64,000 bases of DNA. Source: Rhizobium laguerreae. Its GTDB lineage: Bacteria; Pseudomonadota; Alphaproteobacteria; Rhizobiales; Rhizobiaceae. A program made the position numbers and the translations under genes. The notes under the pieces are model-generated. The model made no database searches and was not told where the DNA came from. It saw only the letters and a list, made by a program, of their open reading frames with translations. The DNA is taken from assembly GCF_002008165.1 (NCBI RefSeq), contig NZ_MRDM01000014.1, positions 1,054,001 to 1,118,000 on the forward strand, read 5' to 3'. This document shows positions 1 to 8,464 of this stretch, in pieces; the stretch's first letter is position 1, and every line of letters starts with the position of its first letter.

Positions 1-286
1 CAGGCAGCACGGCATAAAGTGCGGCAAGCCCCCAGAGGCCGCCGAGCGCCACCACGACGCCAATGGTGATCAGCACGTCGTGGAAGCCGCGCACGAAGCG
101 CGGCGTCTCGGTATCCGACCAGGAGGCCTGCCCCTCCGCTTCCATTGCCGGCTGTGCCTCAGCGACCCCACCCTCGATGACGGCGACCCCGCGCTCTGTC
201 AGGAACGGCAGAAGACGCCCGCCCGCCTCCGGCGAAATCAGCTCCTGGCGCACGGCCTCGTCGAGTATCGACCTTAGTTCAGTCAT
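1..286 (-). CDS. Membrane protein of unknown function, partial (C-terminus outside window)
   Basis: This is the first 95 codons of a gene read leftward off the window edge. The protein starts MTELRSILDEAVRQELISPE. About 65 mostly polar residues are followed, from around residue 75, by a hydrophobic run rich in Val, Leu, Gly and Ala that looks like the first membrane helix of a polytopic protein. A GGGGAG Shine-Dalgarno sits about 10 nt before the ATG. The frame is open to the window edge. It is divergent from the MaoC pair. The acidic soluble N-terminus before membrane helices recalls DUF2157-type proteins, but I cannot assign a family from this fragment. Confidence 0.75.
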   Translation of the reverse strand, partial: MTELRSILDEAVRQELISPEAGGRLLPFLTERGVAVIEGGVAEAQPAMEAEGQASWSDTETPRFVRGFHDVLITIGVVVALGGLWGLAALYAVLP

Positions 287-367
287 GCCGGTTTATCTCC
301 CCGGAATCATTGAGCCCGCGCGGATGCTATTGTAAGCATTGTGCGCTGCATATGGCGGGAGGAGCGA

Positions 368-859
368 ATGTCGGCAGAAAAGCTTTCCTTCGAGGATTTC
401 CAGCCCGGCCGCCGCTTCGCGCTTGGCCCGAAGCCGGTGACCACCGAGGAAATCATTGAGTTCGCAAGCGAATTCGACCCGCAACCGATGCATCTCGATG
501 AGGCTGCCGGCCGCGCCAGCATTCTCGGCGGCCTTGCCGCCTCCGGCTGGCATACCTCTTCGATGTTCATGCGCATGATGGCCGACAGTTATGTGCTGCA
601 TTCGCTCTGCGAGGGTGCGCCCGGCGTCGATCTGATGGAATGGCGAAAGCCGGTGCTTGCCGGCGACACGCTGTCCGGCCACTCGATCGTGCTTGAAGCC
701 CGGCCGATGCGATCGCGCCCCGGCATCGGCATCGTCAAGTTTCGCCACGAGGTGGAAAACCAGCGCGGCGAACTCGTCTGCGTCTCGGAGAATTCGGTCA
801 TGTTCGGCATGCGCGCCCGGCCAGCCGATATCGGCATAAACCCGGAGACATCAGCATGA
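368..859 (+). CDS. MaoC family dehydratase (hot-dog fold), first of a pair
   Basis: 163-residue single-domain hot-dog protein of the MaoC/(R)-specific enoyl-CoA hydratase family, which hydrates trans-2-enoyl-CoA thioesters. The hydratase signature is visible as FDPQPMHLDE, with the likely catalytic Asp37 and His42, followed by GGLAASGWH. The start was set at ATG 368, which has GGGAGGAG just upstream; an upstream in-frame ATG at 341 lacks such a site. The stop overlaps the start of a second MaoC gene by 4 nt (ATGA), so the two are translationally coupled and may form a heteromer. The substrate cannot be told from sequence. Confidence 0.88.
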   Translation: MSAEKLSFEDFQPGRRFALGPKPVTTEEIIEFASEFDPQPMHLDEAAGRASILGGLAASGWHTSSMFMRMMADSYVLHSLCEGAPGVDLMEWRKPVLAGDTLSGHSIVLEARPMRSRPGIGIVKFRHEVENQRGELVCVSENSVMFGMRARPADIGINPETSA

Positions 860-1323
860 GGATGTCCGAGCTTTACGCGGTTGGCGAGAAGGCCGAGATC
901 GGCAGCTATACTTTTACCGAGGAAAACGTCATACGTTTCGCGACACGCTTTGACCCACAGCGTTTCCACGTCGATAAGGAAGTCGCCAAGGACACCCTCT
1001 TCGGCGGTCTCTGCGCCTCGGGCTGGCACACCACCGCCGCCTGGATGCGAACCTTCCTTGCCTTTTGGGAAAGACAGAGCGCCGCACTCGCGCAAAACGG
1101 CCTGGCGTCGCCGAACCTCGGCCCCTCACCCGGTTTCCAGAAACTGCAATGGCTGCGGCCGGTCTTCGCAGGCGACGTCGTGACCTATTCCGTCGCCTTC
1201 CTCTCCAGCCGAGCGCTCGCGTCGCGGCCGGGATGGCACCTCAACACCATCCTCTGCGAGGGCGTCAATCAAAACGGAGATGCCGTCATCCGCTTCGAAA
1301 GCAGCGTGCTCGAATTCGACTGA
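856..1323 (+). CDS. MaoC family dehydratase, second of a pair
   Basis: 155-residue hot-dog protein homologous to its upstream neighbour, with the same catalytic block (FDPQRFHVDKE, Asp33 and His38) and the same CASGWH segment. The ATGA overlap with the upstream gene shows the two form one transcription unit. Both copies keep the Asp and His of the active site, so neither appears degenerate. Possible roles are enoyl-CoA hydration in fatty-acid, polyhydroxyalkanoate or branched-chain metabolism. It is followed by a repeat element and the convergent apt gene. Confidence 0.88.
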   Translation: MRMSELYAVGEKAEIGSYTFTEENVIRFATRFDPQRFHVDKEVAKDTLFGGLCASGWHTTAAWMRTFLAFWERQSAALAQNGLASPNLGPSPGFQKLQWLRPVFAGDVVTYSVAFLSSRALASRPGWHLNTILCEGVNQNGDAVIRFESSVLEFD

Positions 1324-1342
1324 CGCCGCAGGCAGGAGGACT

Positions 1343-1448
1343 GGAGCAATTCCAGGAAAAGTGCGAAGCGGTTTTCCGTCCGGAATTGCGTAAAAAGCAA
1401 AAGCCTAGAGCGGTCCTGCACTTCCGTTAAAGGCTGAACCGCTCTAGG
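1343..1448. repeat. Two-hairpin Rhizobium intergenic repeat between convergent genes
   Basis: Two consecutive dyads. The first pairs GCAATTCC (1346-1353) with GGAATTGC (1382-1389) and, inside it, GGAAAA with TTTTCC. The second pairs TAGAGCGGT (1406-1414) with ACCGCTCTA (1438-1446). This arrangement resembles the short palindromic mosaic repeats scattered between genes in Rhizobium genomes (recognition from memory). It fills the gap between the convergent MaoC pair and apt, where it could act as a bidirectional terminator or mRNA-stabilising structure. Confidence 0.7.
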
Positions 1449-1450
1449 GC

Positions 1451-1993
1451 TCAGTGGCCGGAGAATTCGACCAGCGTATGCACGACGACGCCGAGCTCTT
1501 CCAGCTTCCTGCGGCCGCCAAGATCCGGCAGGTCGATGACGAAACAGGCGCCGACCACTTCCGCACCGATCTGGCGTAATAGCTTCGTCGCGCCGACCGC
1601 GGTACCGCCGGTGGCGATCAGGTCGTCGACCAGGATCACCTTCTCGCCGGGCTGGACAGCATCGCGATGCATCTCCATCTCGTCGACGCCATATTCCAGG
1701 CTGTAGGCGAGGCGCACGGTCTCGTGCGGCAGCTTGCCCTTCTTGCGGATCGGTACGAAGCCTGAGGAAAGCTGGTGCGCCACCGCGCCGCCGAGGATGA
1801 AGCCCCGCGCCTCCATGCCGGCGATCTTGTCGATCTTCGTGCCGGCATAGGGCTGCACGAGTTCGTCGACCGTCCGGCGGAAAGCCCGAGGGTTGCCGAG
1901 CAACGTTGTAATGTCGCGGAAGATTATGCCGGGCTTGGGATAGTCAGGAATGGAGCGGATGCTGGCTGCGAGCTCCGAAGTCGTATTGTTCAT
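1451..1993 (-). CDS. apt: Adenine phosphoribosyltransferase
   Basis: Converts adenine and PRPP to AMP and pyrophosphate in cytoplasmic purine salvage. At 180 residues it has the normal size. The N-terminal stretch IPDYPKPGIIFRDITTLL is typical of the family, EARGF lies near residue 61, and the PRPP-binding loop VILVDDLIATGGTA spans about residues 119-132. The start was placed at ATG 1993 (MNNTTSEL), because longer forms add residues that do not look like this family. It lies downstream of petC but is separated from it by a strong terminator at 2061-2087, so it probably has its own promoter in the roughly 115-bp gap. Confidence 0.95.
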   Translation of the reverse strand: MNNTTSELAASIRSIPDYPKPGIIFRDITTLLGNPRAFRRTVDELVQPYAGTKIDKIAGMEARGFILGGAVAHQLSSGFVPIRKKGKLPHETVRLAYSLEYGVDEMEMHRDAVQPGEKVILVDDLIATGGTAVGATKLLRQIGAEVVGACFVIDLPDLGGRRKLEELGVVVHTLVEFSGH

Positions 1994-2060
1994 GGAAAAT
2001 CCATATCTGCGAACGCATGAAACTGGCCGCACCCTAGCAATTGCCAGGGGCGGAACCAAC

Positions 2061-2087
2061 AAAAAAGGCGGCCCGTAGGCCGCCTTT
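2061..2087 (-). terminator. Rho-independent terminator of the petABC operon
   Basis: Read on the minus strand, AAAGGCGGCC and GGCCGCCTTT form a 10-bp stem with a TACG loop, directly followed by a run of six T. It lies 21 nt beyond the petC stop and ends the bc1 operon ahead of apt. Confidence 0.9.
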
Positions 2088-2107
2088 CGAAATCCGGCGG
2101 GAACCGC

Positions 2108-2989
2108 TCAATGTTCCTTATTAGCGTAGATCGAGCGCTTCGTCAGGTAGATCAGCACCGTGAAGATCGCCAGGAAGATCATGACCATGAAGCCCGTGCG
2201 CTTGCGCTCCTCGAGATGCGGCTCCGCTGCCCACATCAGGAAGGCGGTGACGTCCTTCGAATACTGGTCGACTGTCGCCGGCGCACCGTCGTCATAGGTC
2301 ACCTGGCCGTCAGAGAGCGGCTTTGGCATGGCAAGGACGGCGGCAGCATTGAAGTAAGGGTTATAATGCCCCCCCTGCGGCACCTGGAAACCGGCCGGCG
2401 GCTCTTCATAGCCGGTCAGCAGTGCGTGGATATAGTCCGGGCCGCTTTCCTGATATTGCGTGAAAATGTCGAAAACGAACTGCGGAAAGCCGCGCTCGAC
2501 TGAGCGGGCCTTGGCAATCAGCGAAAAATCGGGCGGAGCCGCGCCATTGTTGGAAGCAGCCGCGGCTTCAGCATTGGGGAAAGGCGACGGGAAATAATCG
2601 GAAGGAACCGCCTTGCGGGTAAACATCTCGCCGCTGGCGTCGGGACCATCCTGGACCTCGTAGTTCGCGGCGAAGGCCTTCACCTGCGCCTCGGAATAGC
2701 CGAGCTCGTGGAGCGTGCGGAAAGGCACGAGCTTCATCGAATGACAGGCTGCACAGACTTCCGTGTAGACCTTGAGGCCGCGCTGGAGCTGGCCCTTGTC
2801 GTAATGGCCGAACGGACCGGCGAAAGACCATTCCTCCTCCTTCGGATGCTTCAGCGGATAATGCGGCGTCTCACCTTCCGCGTGATGGGCCGGAGCCGCA
2901 CCGTTGGCGGGCGCCTCCTCGGCCAGAGCCGCGCCGCTGAGACCGGCAACGACAGCGAGCGAGAGAATGCTTGCAACAAGCGTTTTCAT
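2108..2989 (-). CDS. petC: Cytochrome c1, subunit of the cytochrome bc1 complex
   Basis: 293-residue haem-c subunit of ubiquinol-cytochrome c oxidoreductase. It has a cleavable Sec signal peptide ending in ALA (about residues 1-23), the haem-attachment motif CAACH (Cys79, Cys82, His83), a probable axial Met in VLAMPKPL, and one C-terminal membrane anchor followed by basic residues. The domain faces the periplasm and passes electrons from the Rieske cluster to soluble or membrane cytochromes c. It starts at ATG 2989 behind AAGGGAAC, 25 nt after petB. In Bradyrhizobium cytochrome b and c1 are made as one polypeptide; here they are separate genes. Confidence 0.97.
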   Translation of the reverse strand: MKTLVASILSLAVVAGLSGAALAEEAPANGAAPAHHAEGETPHYPLKHPKEEEWSFAGPFGHYDKGQLQRGLKVYTEVCAACHSMKLVPFRTLHELGYSEAQVKAFAANYEVQDGPDASGEMFTRKAVPSDYFPSPFPNAEAAAASNNGAAPPDFSLIAKARSVERGFPQFVFDIFTQYQESGPDYIHALLTGYEEPPAGFQVPQGGHYNPYFNAAAVLAMPKPLSDGQVTYDDGAPATVDQYSKDVTAFLMWAAEPHLEERKRTGFMVMIFLAIFTVLIYLTKRSIYANKEH

Positions 2990-3014
2990 GTTTCTGTTCC
3001 CTTCCGTCGCGCGC

Positions 3015-4295
3015 TTACGCATTGGCCGCTGCACTGGCGGCAGCTGTCTTGTTGCGCTTCTCGAGCACCGCTTCGGTGATCGAGTTCGGGATGCGGCGCG
3101 GTGTCTCGAGGAGGCCGAGCACCGGCATGGCAACCAGGAAGAATGCGAAGTAGAGGAGCGTGCAGACCTGAGAGATCCAGACGAAGTCACCTTCCGCCGG
3201 CTGCGATCCGAGCCAGCCGAGGATGATCGCGTTGATCACGAACAGCCAGTAGAACACCTTGTACCAGGGACGATAGACCGCGGAGCGAACCTTGGAAGTG
3301 TCGAGCCAGGGCAGGAAGAACAGCACGATGATCGCACCGAACATCACCAGCACGCCCCCGAGCTTGGAATCGATCGGGCCGACGTTGAAGGTGATCGAAC
3401 GCAACATCGCGTAGAACGGCAGGAAGTACCATTCCGGAACGATGTGGGCCGGCGTCTTCAACGGGTCGGCCGGGATGTAGTTGTCGGCATGGCCGAGGAA
3501 GTTCGGCATGTAGAAGACGAAATAGGCATAGACCAGCAGGAAGACCGATACACCGAGAGCATCCTTCATCGTCGCATAGGGCGTGAAACGCACTGTGTCC
3601 GTCTTCGTCTTAACCTCGACGCCCGTCGGGTTCGTCTGGCCGACGACATGCAGCGCCCAGATGTGCAGGACGACGACGCCGGCGATCATGAAGGGCAGCA
3701 GGTAATGCAGCGAGAAGAAGCGGTTCAGCGTCGGCTGTTCGACGGCAAAGCCGCCGAGTAGGAACTGCTGCAACCATTCGCCAATCAGGGGAAAGGCCGA
3801 GAAGAAGCCGGTGATGACGGTCGCACCCCAGAAGGACATCTGGCCCCAGGGCAAAACGTAACCCATGAAGCCGGTCGCCATCATCAGGAGATAAATGACC
3901 ACGCCGAGAATCCAGAGAATTTCTCGCGGCGCCTTGTAGGAGCCGTAGTAGAGGCCGCGGGCAATGTGCAGGTAGACCGCGACGAAGAAGAAAGACGCGC
4001 CGTTGGCATGCATGTAGCGCAGCAGCCAGCCATGATTGACGTCGCGCATGATCTTTTCAACGGAGTTGAAGGCAATCGTCGTCTCGGCGGCATAGTGCAT
4101 GGCGAGAACCACACCAGTCAATATCTGCAGGATCAGCATGACGGAGAGCATTGCGCCAAAAGTATAGGCATAGTTCAGGTTACGCGGAACCGGATAGGCG
4201 ACGAAACTATCATAGACCATGCGCGGCAGCGGAAGGCGCGCATCGACCCATTTCTCGAGGCCGGTTGATGGCTCGTAGCTGGAATGGCCACTCAT
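3015..4295 (-). CDS. petB: Cytochrome b of the bc1 complex
   Basis: 426-residue polytopic membrane protein carrying the two b-type haems and the quinol oxidation and reduction sites. Recognisable segments include the N-terminal amphipathic region ending YPVPRNLNYAYTFG, the helix containing MHYAAETTIAFNSVE, GYVLPWGQMSFWGATVITGFFSAFP, and the PEWYFLPFYAMLR motif, which contains the Qo-site PEWY sequence. It starts 14 nt after the petA stop behind GGGGAG. The terminator after petC implies petA-petB-petC is one transcript. Confidence 0.98.
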   Translation of the reverse strand: MSGHSSYEPSTGLEKWVDARLPLPRMVYDSFVAYPVPRNLNYAYTFGAMLSVMLILQILTGVVLAMHYAAETTIAFNSVEKIMRDVNHGWLLRYMHANGASFFFVAVYLHIARGLYYGSYKAPREILWILGVVIYLLMMATGFMGYVLPWGQMSFWGATVITGFFSAFPLIGEWLQQFLLGGFAVEQPTLNRFFSLHYLLPFMIAGVVVLHIWALHVVGQTNPTGVEVKTKTDTVRFTPYATMKDALGVSVFLLVYAYFVFYMPNFLGHADNYIPADPLKTPAHIVPEWYFLPFYAMLRSITFNVGPIDSKLGGVLVMFGAIIVLFFLPWLDTSKVRSAVYRPWYKVFYWLFVINAIILGWLGSQPAEGDFVWISQVCTLLYFAFFLVAMPVLGLLETPRRIPNSITEAVLEKRNKTAAASAAANA

Positions 4296-4309
4296 ATATC
4301 AGTCTCCCC

Positions 4310-4888
4310 TCAACCGATCTTGATTTTGGTATCGGACACAAATGAAAAGGTCGGGATCGCCAGGTTCTCGGACGCAGGACCTTTGCGAATGCGGCCGGCC
4401 GTGTCGTAGACCGAGCCATGGCAGGGACAGAACCAACCATTGTATTCGCCGGCCTGGCCGAGCGGTACGCAGCCGAGATGCGTGCAGGTGCCGATCATGA
4501 CGATCCAGTTTTCCTTGTCCTTGCCGCCCGAACGGTCAACACCCGTTGCCTGAGCGTCGGCGGGAAGGTTTGCATTGCGCGCAATCGGGTCCTTGAGATC
4601 CGACAGCGGAACATCGGCTGCGGCCGTCACTTCTTCCGGGGTGCGATTGCGGATGAAGATCGGCTTGCCGCGCCATTTGACCGTCAGCGACATGCCGGGT
4701 TCCAGGCTGGCAACGTCAACTTCGATCGAGGCGAGAGCGAGCGTCGAAGCGTCAGGACGCATCTGATCGATGAACGGCCAAGCGACCGCGACGGCGCCAA
4801 CGGCGCCCGCCATACCAGTGGTGAGATAAAGGAAATCACGGCGAGTGGGTTCGCCCGTGCCCTCGCTTGTCGTTTCGTGTTCGCTCAC
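4310..4888 (-). CDS. petA: Ubiquinol-cytochrome c reductase Rieske iron-sulfur subunit
   Basis: 192-residue Rieske protein. A twin-arginine sequence (TRRDFLYL, Arg16-Arg17) leads into an N-terminal membrane anchor. The [2Fe-2S] ligands sit in CTHLGC (Cys135, His137, Cys140) and CPCHG (Cys154, Cys156, His157); Cys140 and Cys156 form the structural disulfide in this family. The start was chosen as GTG 4888, because AGAGGA is well spaced for it but abuts the in-frame ATG at 4897. It is first in the petABC operon, which transfers electrons from ubiquinol to cytochrome c. Confidence 0.96.
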   Translation of the reverse strand: MSEHETTSEGTGEPTRRDFLYLTTGMAGAVGAVAVAWPFIDQMRPDASTLALASIEVDVASLEPGMSLTVKWRGKPIFIRNRTPEEVTAAADVPLSDLKDPIARNANLPADAQATGVDRSGGKDKENWIVMIGTCTHLGCVPLGQAGEYNGWFCPCHGSVYDTAGRIRKGPASENLAIPTFSFVSDTKIKIG

Positions 4889-5100
4889 GGCTAACATCCT
4901 CTGCGCAATTTTCGCGGAATTCCGCCCTGCCCCCTCTACCGGCGAATCTCTCTAGACACAATTCGGCCATAGATTCCCCAGCAATCCGGCGCGTTCTATG
5001 CTTGATCGCAAATTATGTCCAGCCTTGGCAAGGGGATGAGGGCACAATGTCGCGGGAAATTTCGGATGAATTTTTTAAGGCAAACACGCGCTTGCCGTTA

Positions 5101-5115
5101 TGTTGCATTGCAACA
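5101..5115. promoter_or_regulatory. 15-bp palindrome upstream of the EEP-family gene
   Basis: Perfect dyad TGTTGCA-T-TGCAACA ending about 57 bp before the gene start at 5173. It could be an operator. A similar but not identical dyad (CGTTGCA-CAAT-TGCAACG) lies upstream of the extensin-like gene at 44832-44849. No known binding protein is assigned. Confidence 0.3.
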
Positions 5116-5172
5116 AAAATGCCCTCGTGATAGGCGCAGTCCAAGCCACGCCAGCGAGCCGGACCGGAGCGG

Positions 5173-6105
5173 ATGAGAGACACGATTTTTTGCGTATTCA
5201 GCGTCCTTACGACGCTTGTTCTCGCCATCATCTCCCTGCGATACGTCACCGATTTTTATCTGCTGTCCTTTTTTTACAGCTTCCAGGTCCATCTGGCGGT
5301 TGCCGGCGCGGTGGCTTCGGTCGCAGCCCTTCTCGTCAAGCGACACTGGTATGGCCTGCTGACGCTCGCGGTATCGGCGGTCCTTGCAGTCCATGGCATT
5401 GCGATGATGCGCGAATTCGTCGAACCCTCAGTCGAAGAGAGCCGCCCGGCCCTCTTCAGGCTGATGTCCTTCAACATCGAGAACGATAATTTCGCAAACG
5501 GCCCTCACATCGCCGACATGGTCATCGCCTCAGGCGCCGACGTCGTCAACATCCTGGAGGCCGAACCGCTGCTGTCGGAACTGCCGCGGTTGTTGAAGAC
5601 CTATCCCTATTATATCGGCTGCGGCATCGGCATGGAGCAATGCGATACGCTGGTGCTGTCGAAGCGTCCGCTGATCGAACCCCGCATCCGCAATCTCGGC
5701 CTGCTCTGGCGCAACCGGTTGACGATCTCGACGATCGATTTCGATGGCCAGAAGGTCAATTTCCTCGCCGCGCACCTGACCAAACCTTATTACGACGAGT
5801 TCCACGGCCTGGAAGTCTGGGATCTCGCGGAGGTCATCCCTACCCTTTCGGGACCGCTCGTTCTGGCCGGTGATTTCAATACGTCGATTCTCGCGCCCGA
5901 CATGCAGTATCTCATGCGCACTCAAGGCTTGGGCACGGCATCGCTGGAGCCCGCGACATGGCCGATCCGCGCCGGCGCCTTCGGTATCCCGATCGATCAT
6001 ATCTTTACCCGCGCGCCGCTGCGGCTTAAATCGGTCCGCCGCATCGAGAACGGCTTCGGATCAAATCATTTTGGCCTCATGGCGGAATTCGTCGTCGACC
6101 CTTGA
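5173..6105 (+). CDS. Membrane-anchored endonuclease/exonuclease/phosphatase family protein
   Basis: 310 residues. The first 85 or so contain about three hydrophobic helices; the rest is an EEP (DNase I-like) fold. Active-site blocks are visible in order: FRLMSFNIEN, NILEAEP, FLAAHLTKPYYDE, LAGDFNTS, IPIDHIFTR and GSNHFGLMAEF, so the metal-dependent phosphoesterase site appears intact. The substrate could be nucleic acid, phospholipid or inositol phosphate; sequence alone does not decide. Its 3' end overlaps the convergent ABC exporter by 45 bp. The 275 bp upstream contain a 15-bp palindrome at 5101-5115 and no other gene. Confidence 0.87.
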   Translation: MRDTIFCVFSVLTTLVLAIISLRYVTDFYLLSFFYSFQVHLAVAGAVASVAALLVKRHWYGLLTLAVSAVLAVHGIAMMREFVEPSVEESRPALFRLMSFNIENDNFANGPHIADMVIASGADVVNILEAEPLLSELPRLLKTYPYYIGCGIGMEQCDTLVLSKRPLIEPRIRNLGLLWRNRLTISTIDFDGQKVNFLAAHLTKPYYDEFHGLEVWDLAEVIPTLSGPLVLAGDFNTSILAPDMQYLMRTQGLGTASLEPATWPIRAGAFGIPIDHIFTRAPLRLKSVRRIENGFGSNHFGLMAEFVVDP

Positions 6106-7974
6106 GCCTGCATTCTCATCCGTAGCAAGGAAGCCGCCGGACTGGCGCGCCCAAAGTTCGGCATAGAGCCCGCCGTGGCGAAGCAGTGCGTCATGGCTGC
6201 CTTCCTCGATGATCCGTCCGAGATCGACGACGATCAGCCGATCGAGCGCGGCGATCGTCGACAGCCGATGGGCGATCGCAAGCACCGTCTTGCCTTCCAT
6301 GATCCGGTGGAGATTGGACTGGATCGCTTCCTCCACTTCCGAATCGAGCGCCGACGTCGCTTCGTCGAGAACGAGGATCGGCGCGTCCTTCAGCATGACG
6401 CGGGCAATGGCGATACGCTGCCGCTGCCCGCCGGACAGTTTGACCCCGCGTTCGCCGACATGCGCATCCAAACCTCTGCGGCCCTGCTGATCCTGCAGGC
6501 GTTCGATGAACTCGATGGCTTCGGCGCGCCTGGCCGCCTCGACCAGCCCCTCCTCGCCGGCATCCGGCCGTCCGAACAGGATATTGTCGCGCACCGAACG
6601 ATGCAGCAGCGAGGTGTCCTGGCTGACGAGGCCGATCTGCATCCTGAGGGATTCCTGCGTCACGGCTGATATATTCTGACCGTCGACGAGAATGCGGCCG
6701 TCCTGAATATCGTAGAGGCGCAATAGCAGGTTCATCAGGGTCGATTTCCCGGCGCCCGAACGGCCGACGATCCCGACCTTTTCGCCCGGGCGGATGGTCA
6801 GCGAGAAATTCTCGACGACCGGCTGGTGGCCCTTGCCGTAGCGGAAGGAAACATTGTCGAAACGGATGCCGGGCTGCCGGATCACCAAGGTCTTCGCATC
6901 GGTCCGGTCGACGAGCCCCAGAGGTTGGGAGATCAGCTCGGCGGCGTTCTGGATGGTGCCGAGGTTGCGCATGATACCGTTGAATTGCGTCATCAACCGT
7001 CCGAGCAGGAAATTCAGCCTGAGCACCAGCGCCAGCGAAAACGCCACCGCACCCGAGCTGATGAGGCCGCGCAGCCAGAGATCGACGCTCAGGCCCGCCA
7101 TCGTCACGATCATCAGGCCGGAAAGCAGCGCCATCGAGGCCCTGACGCCGGTGATGAACCGCGTGAAGCGCAGCACCGTATCCTGATAGATATCGAAACC
7201 CTGCCGCATGTAGCGGTCGCTCTCCTCGTCGCGTGCAAACAGCTTCAGCGTCTGCATGTTGCTGTAGGAGTCGACCATCCTGCCGTTTAACATCGATCCG
7301 GCTTCCGCCGTTTCGCGGGAATGATGGCGGATCCGCGGGACAAAGTGGCGCGCCAGCAGGCTGAAGGCGCCAAGCCAGAACAGCACGACGGCGGCAAGGG
7401 AAAAGTCCAACCGGGCGACGAGCACGAGCGTCGTTACGGCATAGATGCCGACGAACCAGACGCTTTCCATCAGCGAGGTGACGAGATCGCCGGTGGCCTG
7501 CCCGGCCGACCAAACCTTGGTGACAATGCGTCCGGAAAAATCGCTCTGGAAAAACGACAATGACTGCCTGGAGACGTGGAGATAGGATTGCCAGCGCGCG
7601 AGATTGTAGAAGCCCGGCGTGATCACCTGCTGGTCGACGAGCGCGATCAGGAAGGCGATGACGAAGCGCACGAGCCCGATGAGGGCGAGCATGCCGAACA
7701 GCTCACCGCCATGGGCAGCCAGAAGGCCGCTCCAGCCGGCCCCCGGCGTGATGCTGCCGAGGATATCGACGAGCCGCCCGACGAACCAGAAGAGCGCTGC
7801 CTCGATCGCCGCCGACGCGCCGCCGAGAACAAGCATGGCGATGAACGGCGTCCTCGCCTGGCCGATATAGAACCAGATGAATCCGAGCGTCGAGCGCGGC
7901 GGCTGGAGATTGGCGCGTGGGCGGAACGGATCGATCCAGGTTTCGAACCGGCGGAGGATGGGGCTTAAGAACAT
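6061..7974 (-). CDS. ABC exporter, fused permease and ATPase
   Basis: 637-residue half-transporter of the B-type exporter family: a membrane domain with about six helices over residues 35-330, then an ATPase domain. Motifs are Walker A GRSGAGKS (404-411), Q-loop SQDTSLL, signature LSGGQ (513-517), Walker B ILVLDE (533-538) and H-loop His569. All catalytic residues are present, so it can function as a homodimer. A paralogue of similar size lies at 8465-10321 on the same strand, separated by an orphan ribbon-helix-helix gene. The exported substrate is unknown. Its last 45 bp overlap the convergent EEP gene. Confidence 0.92.
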   Translation of the reverse strand: MFLSPILRRFETWIDPFRPRANLQPPRSTLGFIWFYIGQARTPFIAMLVLGGASAAIEAALFWFVGRLVDILGSITPGAGWSGLLAAHGGELFGMLALIGLVRFVIAFLIALVDQQVITPGFYNLARWQSYLHVSRQSLSFFQSDFSGRIVTKVWSAGQATGDLVTSLMESVWFVGIYAVTTLVLVARLDFSLAAVVLFWLGAFSLLARHFVPRIRHHSRETAEAGSMLNGRMVDSYSNMQTLKLFARDEESDRYMRQGFDIYQDTVLRFTRFITGVRASMALLSGLMIVTMAGLSVDLWLRGLISSGAVAFSLALVLRLNFLLGRLMTQFNGIMRNLGTIQNAAELISQPLGLVDRTDAKTLVIRQPGIRFDNVSFRYGKGHQPVVENFSLTIRPGEKVGIVGRSGAGKSTLMNLLLRLYDIQDGRILVDGQNISAVTQESLRMQIGLVSQDTSLLHRSVRDNILFGRPDAGEEGLVEAARRAEAIEFIERLQDQQGRRGLDAHVGERGVKLSGGQRQRIAIARVMLKDAPILVLDEATSALDSEVEEAIQSNLHRIMEGKTVLAIAHRLSTIAALDRLIVVDLGRIIEEGSHDALLRHGGLYAELWARQSGGFLATDENAGSRVDDEFRHEAKMI

Positions 7975-8136
7975 AGAAGCGATATAGGCGGAATAACCGG
8001 ACCGGCAAAGGGAATGAAAAGCGACCGAAACCTTATATTTTGGTAATTAATGGTAACATCGGCGGCATACCCATTGAATGCCCCCGAACCGGTCACAATC
8101 TCACGTTACGATCGCGCTTTACCGGAGACCACTTCC

Positions 8137-8367
8137 ATGGAAACGAAAATGCTCGATGTGCATGTTCCGCTTCCGCTTGCAGAAAGGCTGGATGCCCTGG
8201 CATTCGCCCTAGGGTTGCCGCGCGACGAGATCGTCGCCGAGGCCATTACCGCCTGGCTGGACCAGGAAGAGCAGCGTCGTCTCGTCGCACTGCGCACGAT
8301 CGCAGCCGCCAACACCATGATCGTCGTCGAACATCACCGCGTGATCGATTGGGCCGACAGCCTTTGA
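8137..8367 (+). CDS. Ribbon-helix-helix (CopG/ParD-like) protein, orphan antitoxin-like
   Basis: 76 residues starting METKMLDVHVPLPLAERLDALA. The beta-strand with alternating hydrophobics (MLDVHVPLP), the helix LAERLDALAFALGL, and PRDEIVAEAITAWLDQEEQRR match the RHH DNA-binding fold. The C-terminus HRVIDWADSL resembles antitoxins that are normally followed by a RelE/ParE toxin with overlapping genes. No toxin follows: the next frames close within a few codons and a terminator begins 59 nt downstream. ATG 8137 was chosen because the family similarity begins there; ATG 8149 is possible. It may be a solitary regulator or the survivor of a lost toxin-antitoxin pair. Confidence 0.75.
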   Translation: METKMLDVHVPLPLAERLDALAFALGLPRDEIVAEAITAWLDQEEQRRLVALRTIAAANTMIVVEHHRVIDWADSL

Positions 8368-8425
8368 GCGGATAGAACGCAAACGCGCTCAGCCCCAGCA
8401 GCTGGAAACCACCCTCAGTATTCAA

Positions 8426-8457
8426 GAGGCCCTCTCCGCTTTCGCCGAGAGGGCCTC
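8426..8457. terminator. Bidirectional hairpin terminator between convergent genes
   Basis: Perfect 11-bp stem GAGGCCCTCTC / GAGAGGGCCTC with a 10-nt loop between the ribbon-helix-helix gene and the convergent ABC exporter. The flanking sequence is T-rich on the plus side (ATTTATGTTATT), so it may serve both genes. Confidence 0.75.
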
Positions 8458-8464
8458 ATTTATG

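Noticed and set aside
2904..3761. 285-residue open frame on the plus strand across petC and petB
   Set aside because: Antisense shadow of the bc1 operon, with only charged low-complexity translation.
6191..7513. 440-residue alternative minus-strand frame inside the first ABC exporter
   Set aside because: Out-of-frame shadow of the exporter; Arg-rich translation with no motif, whereas the chosen frame has all ABC motifs.
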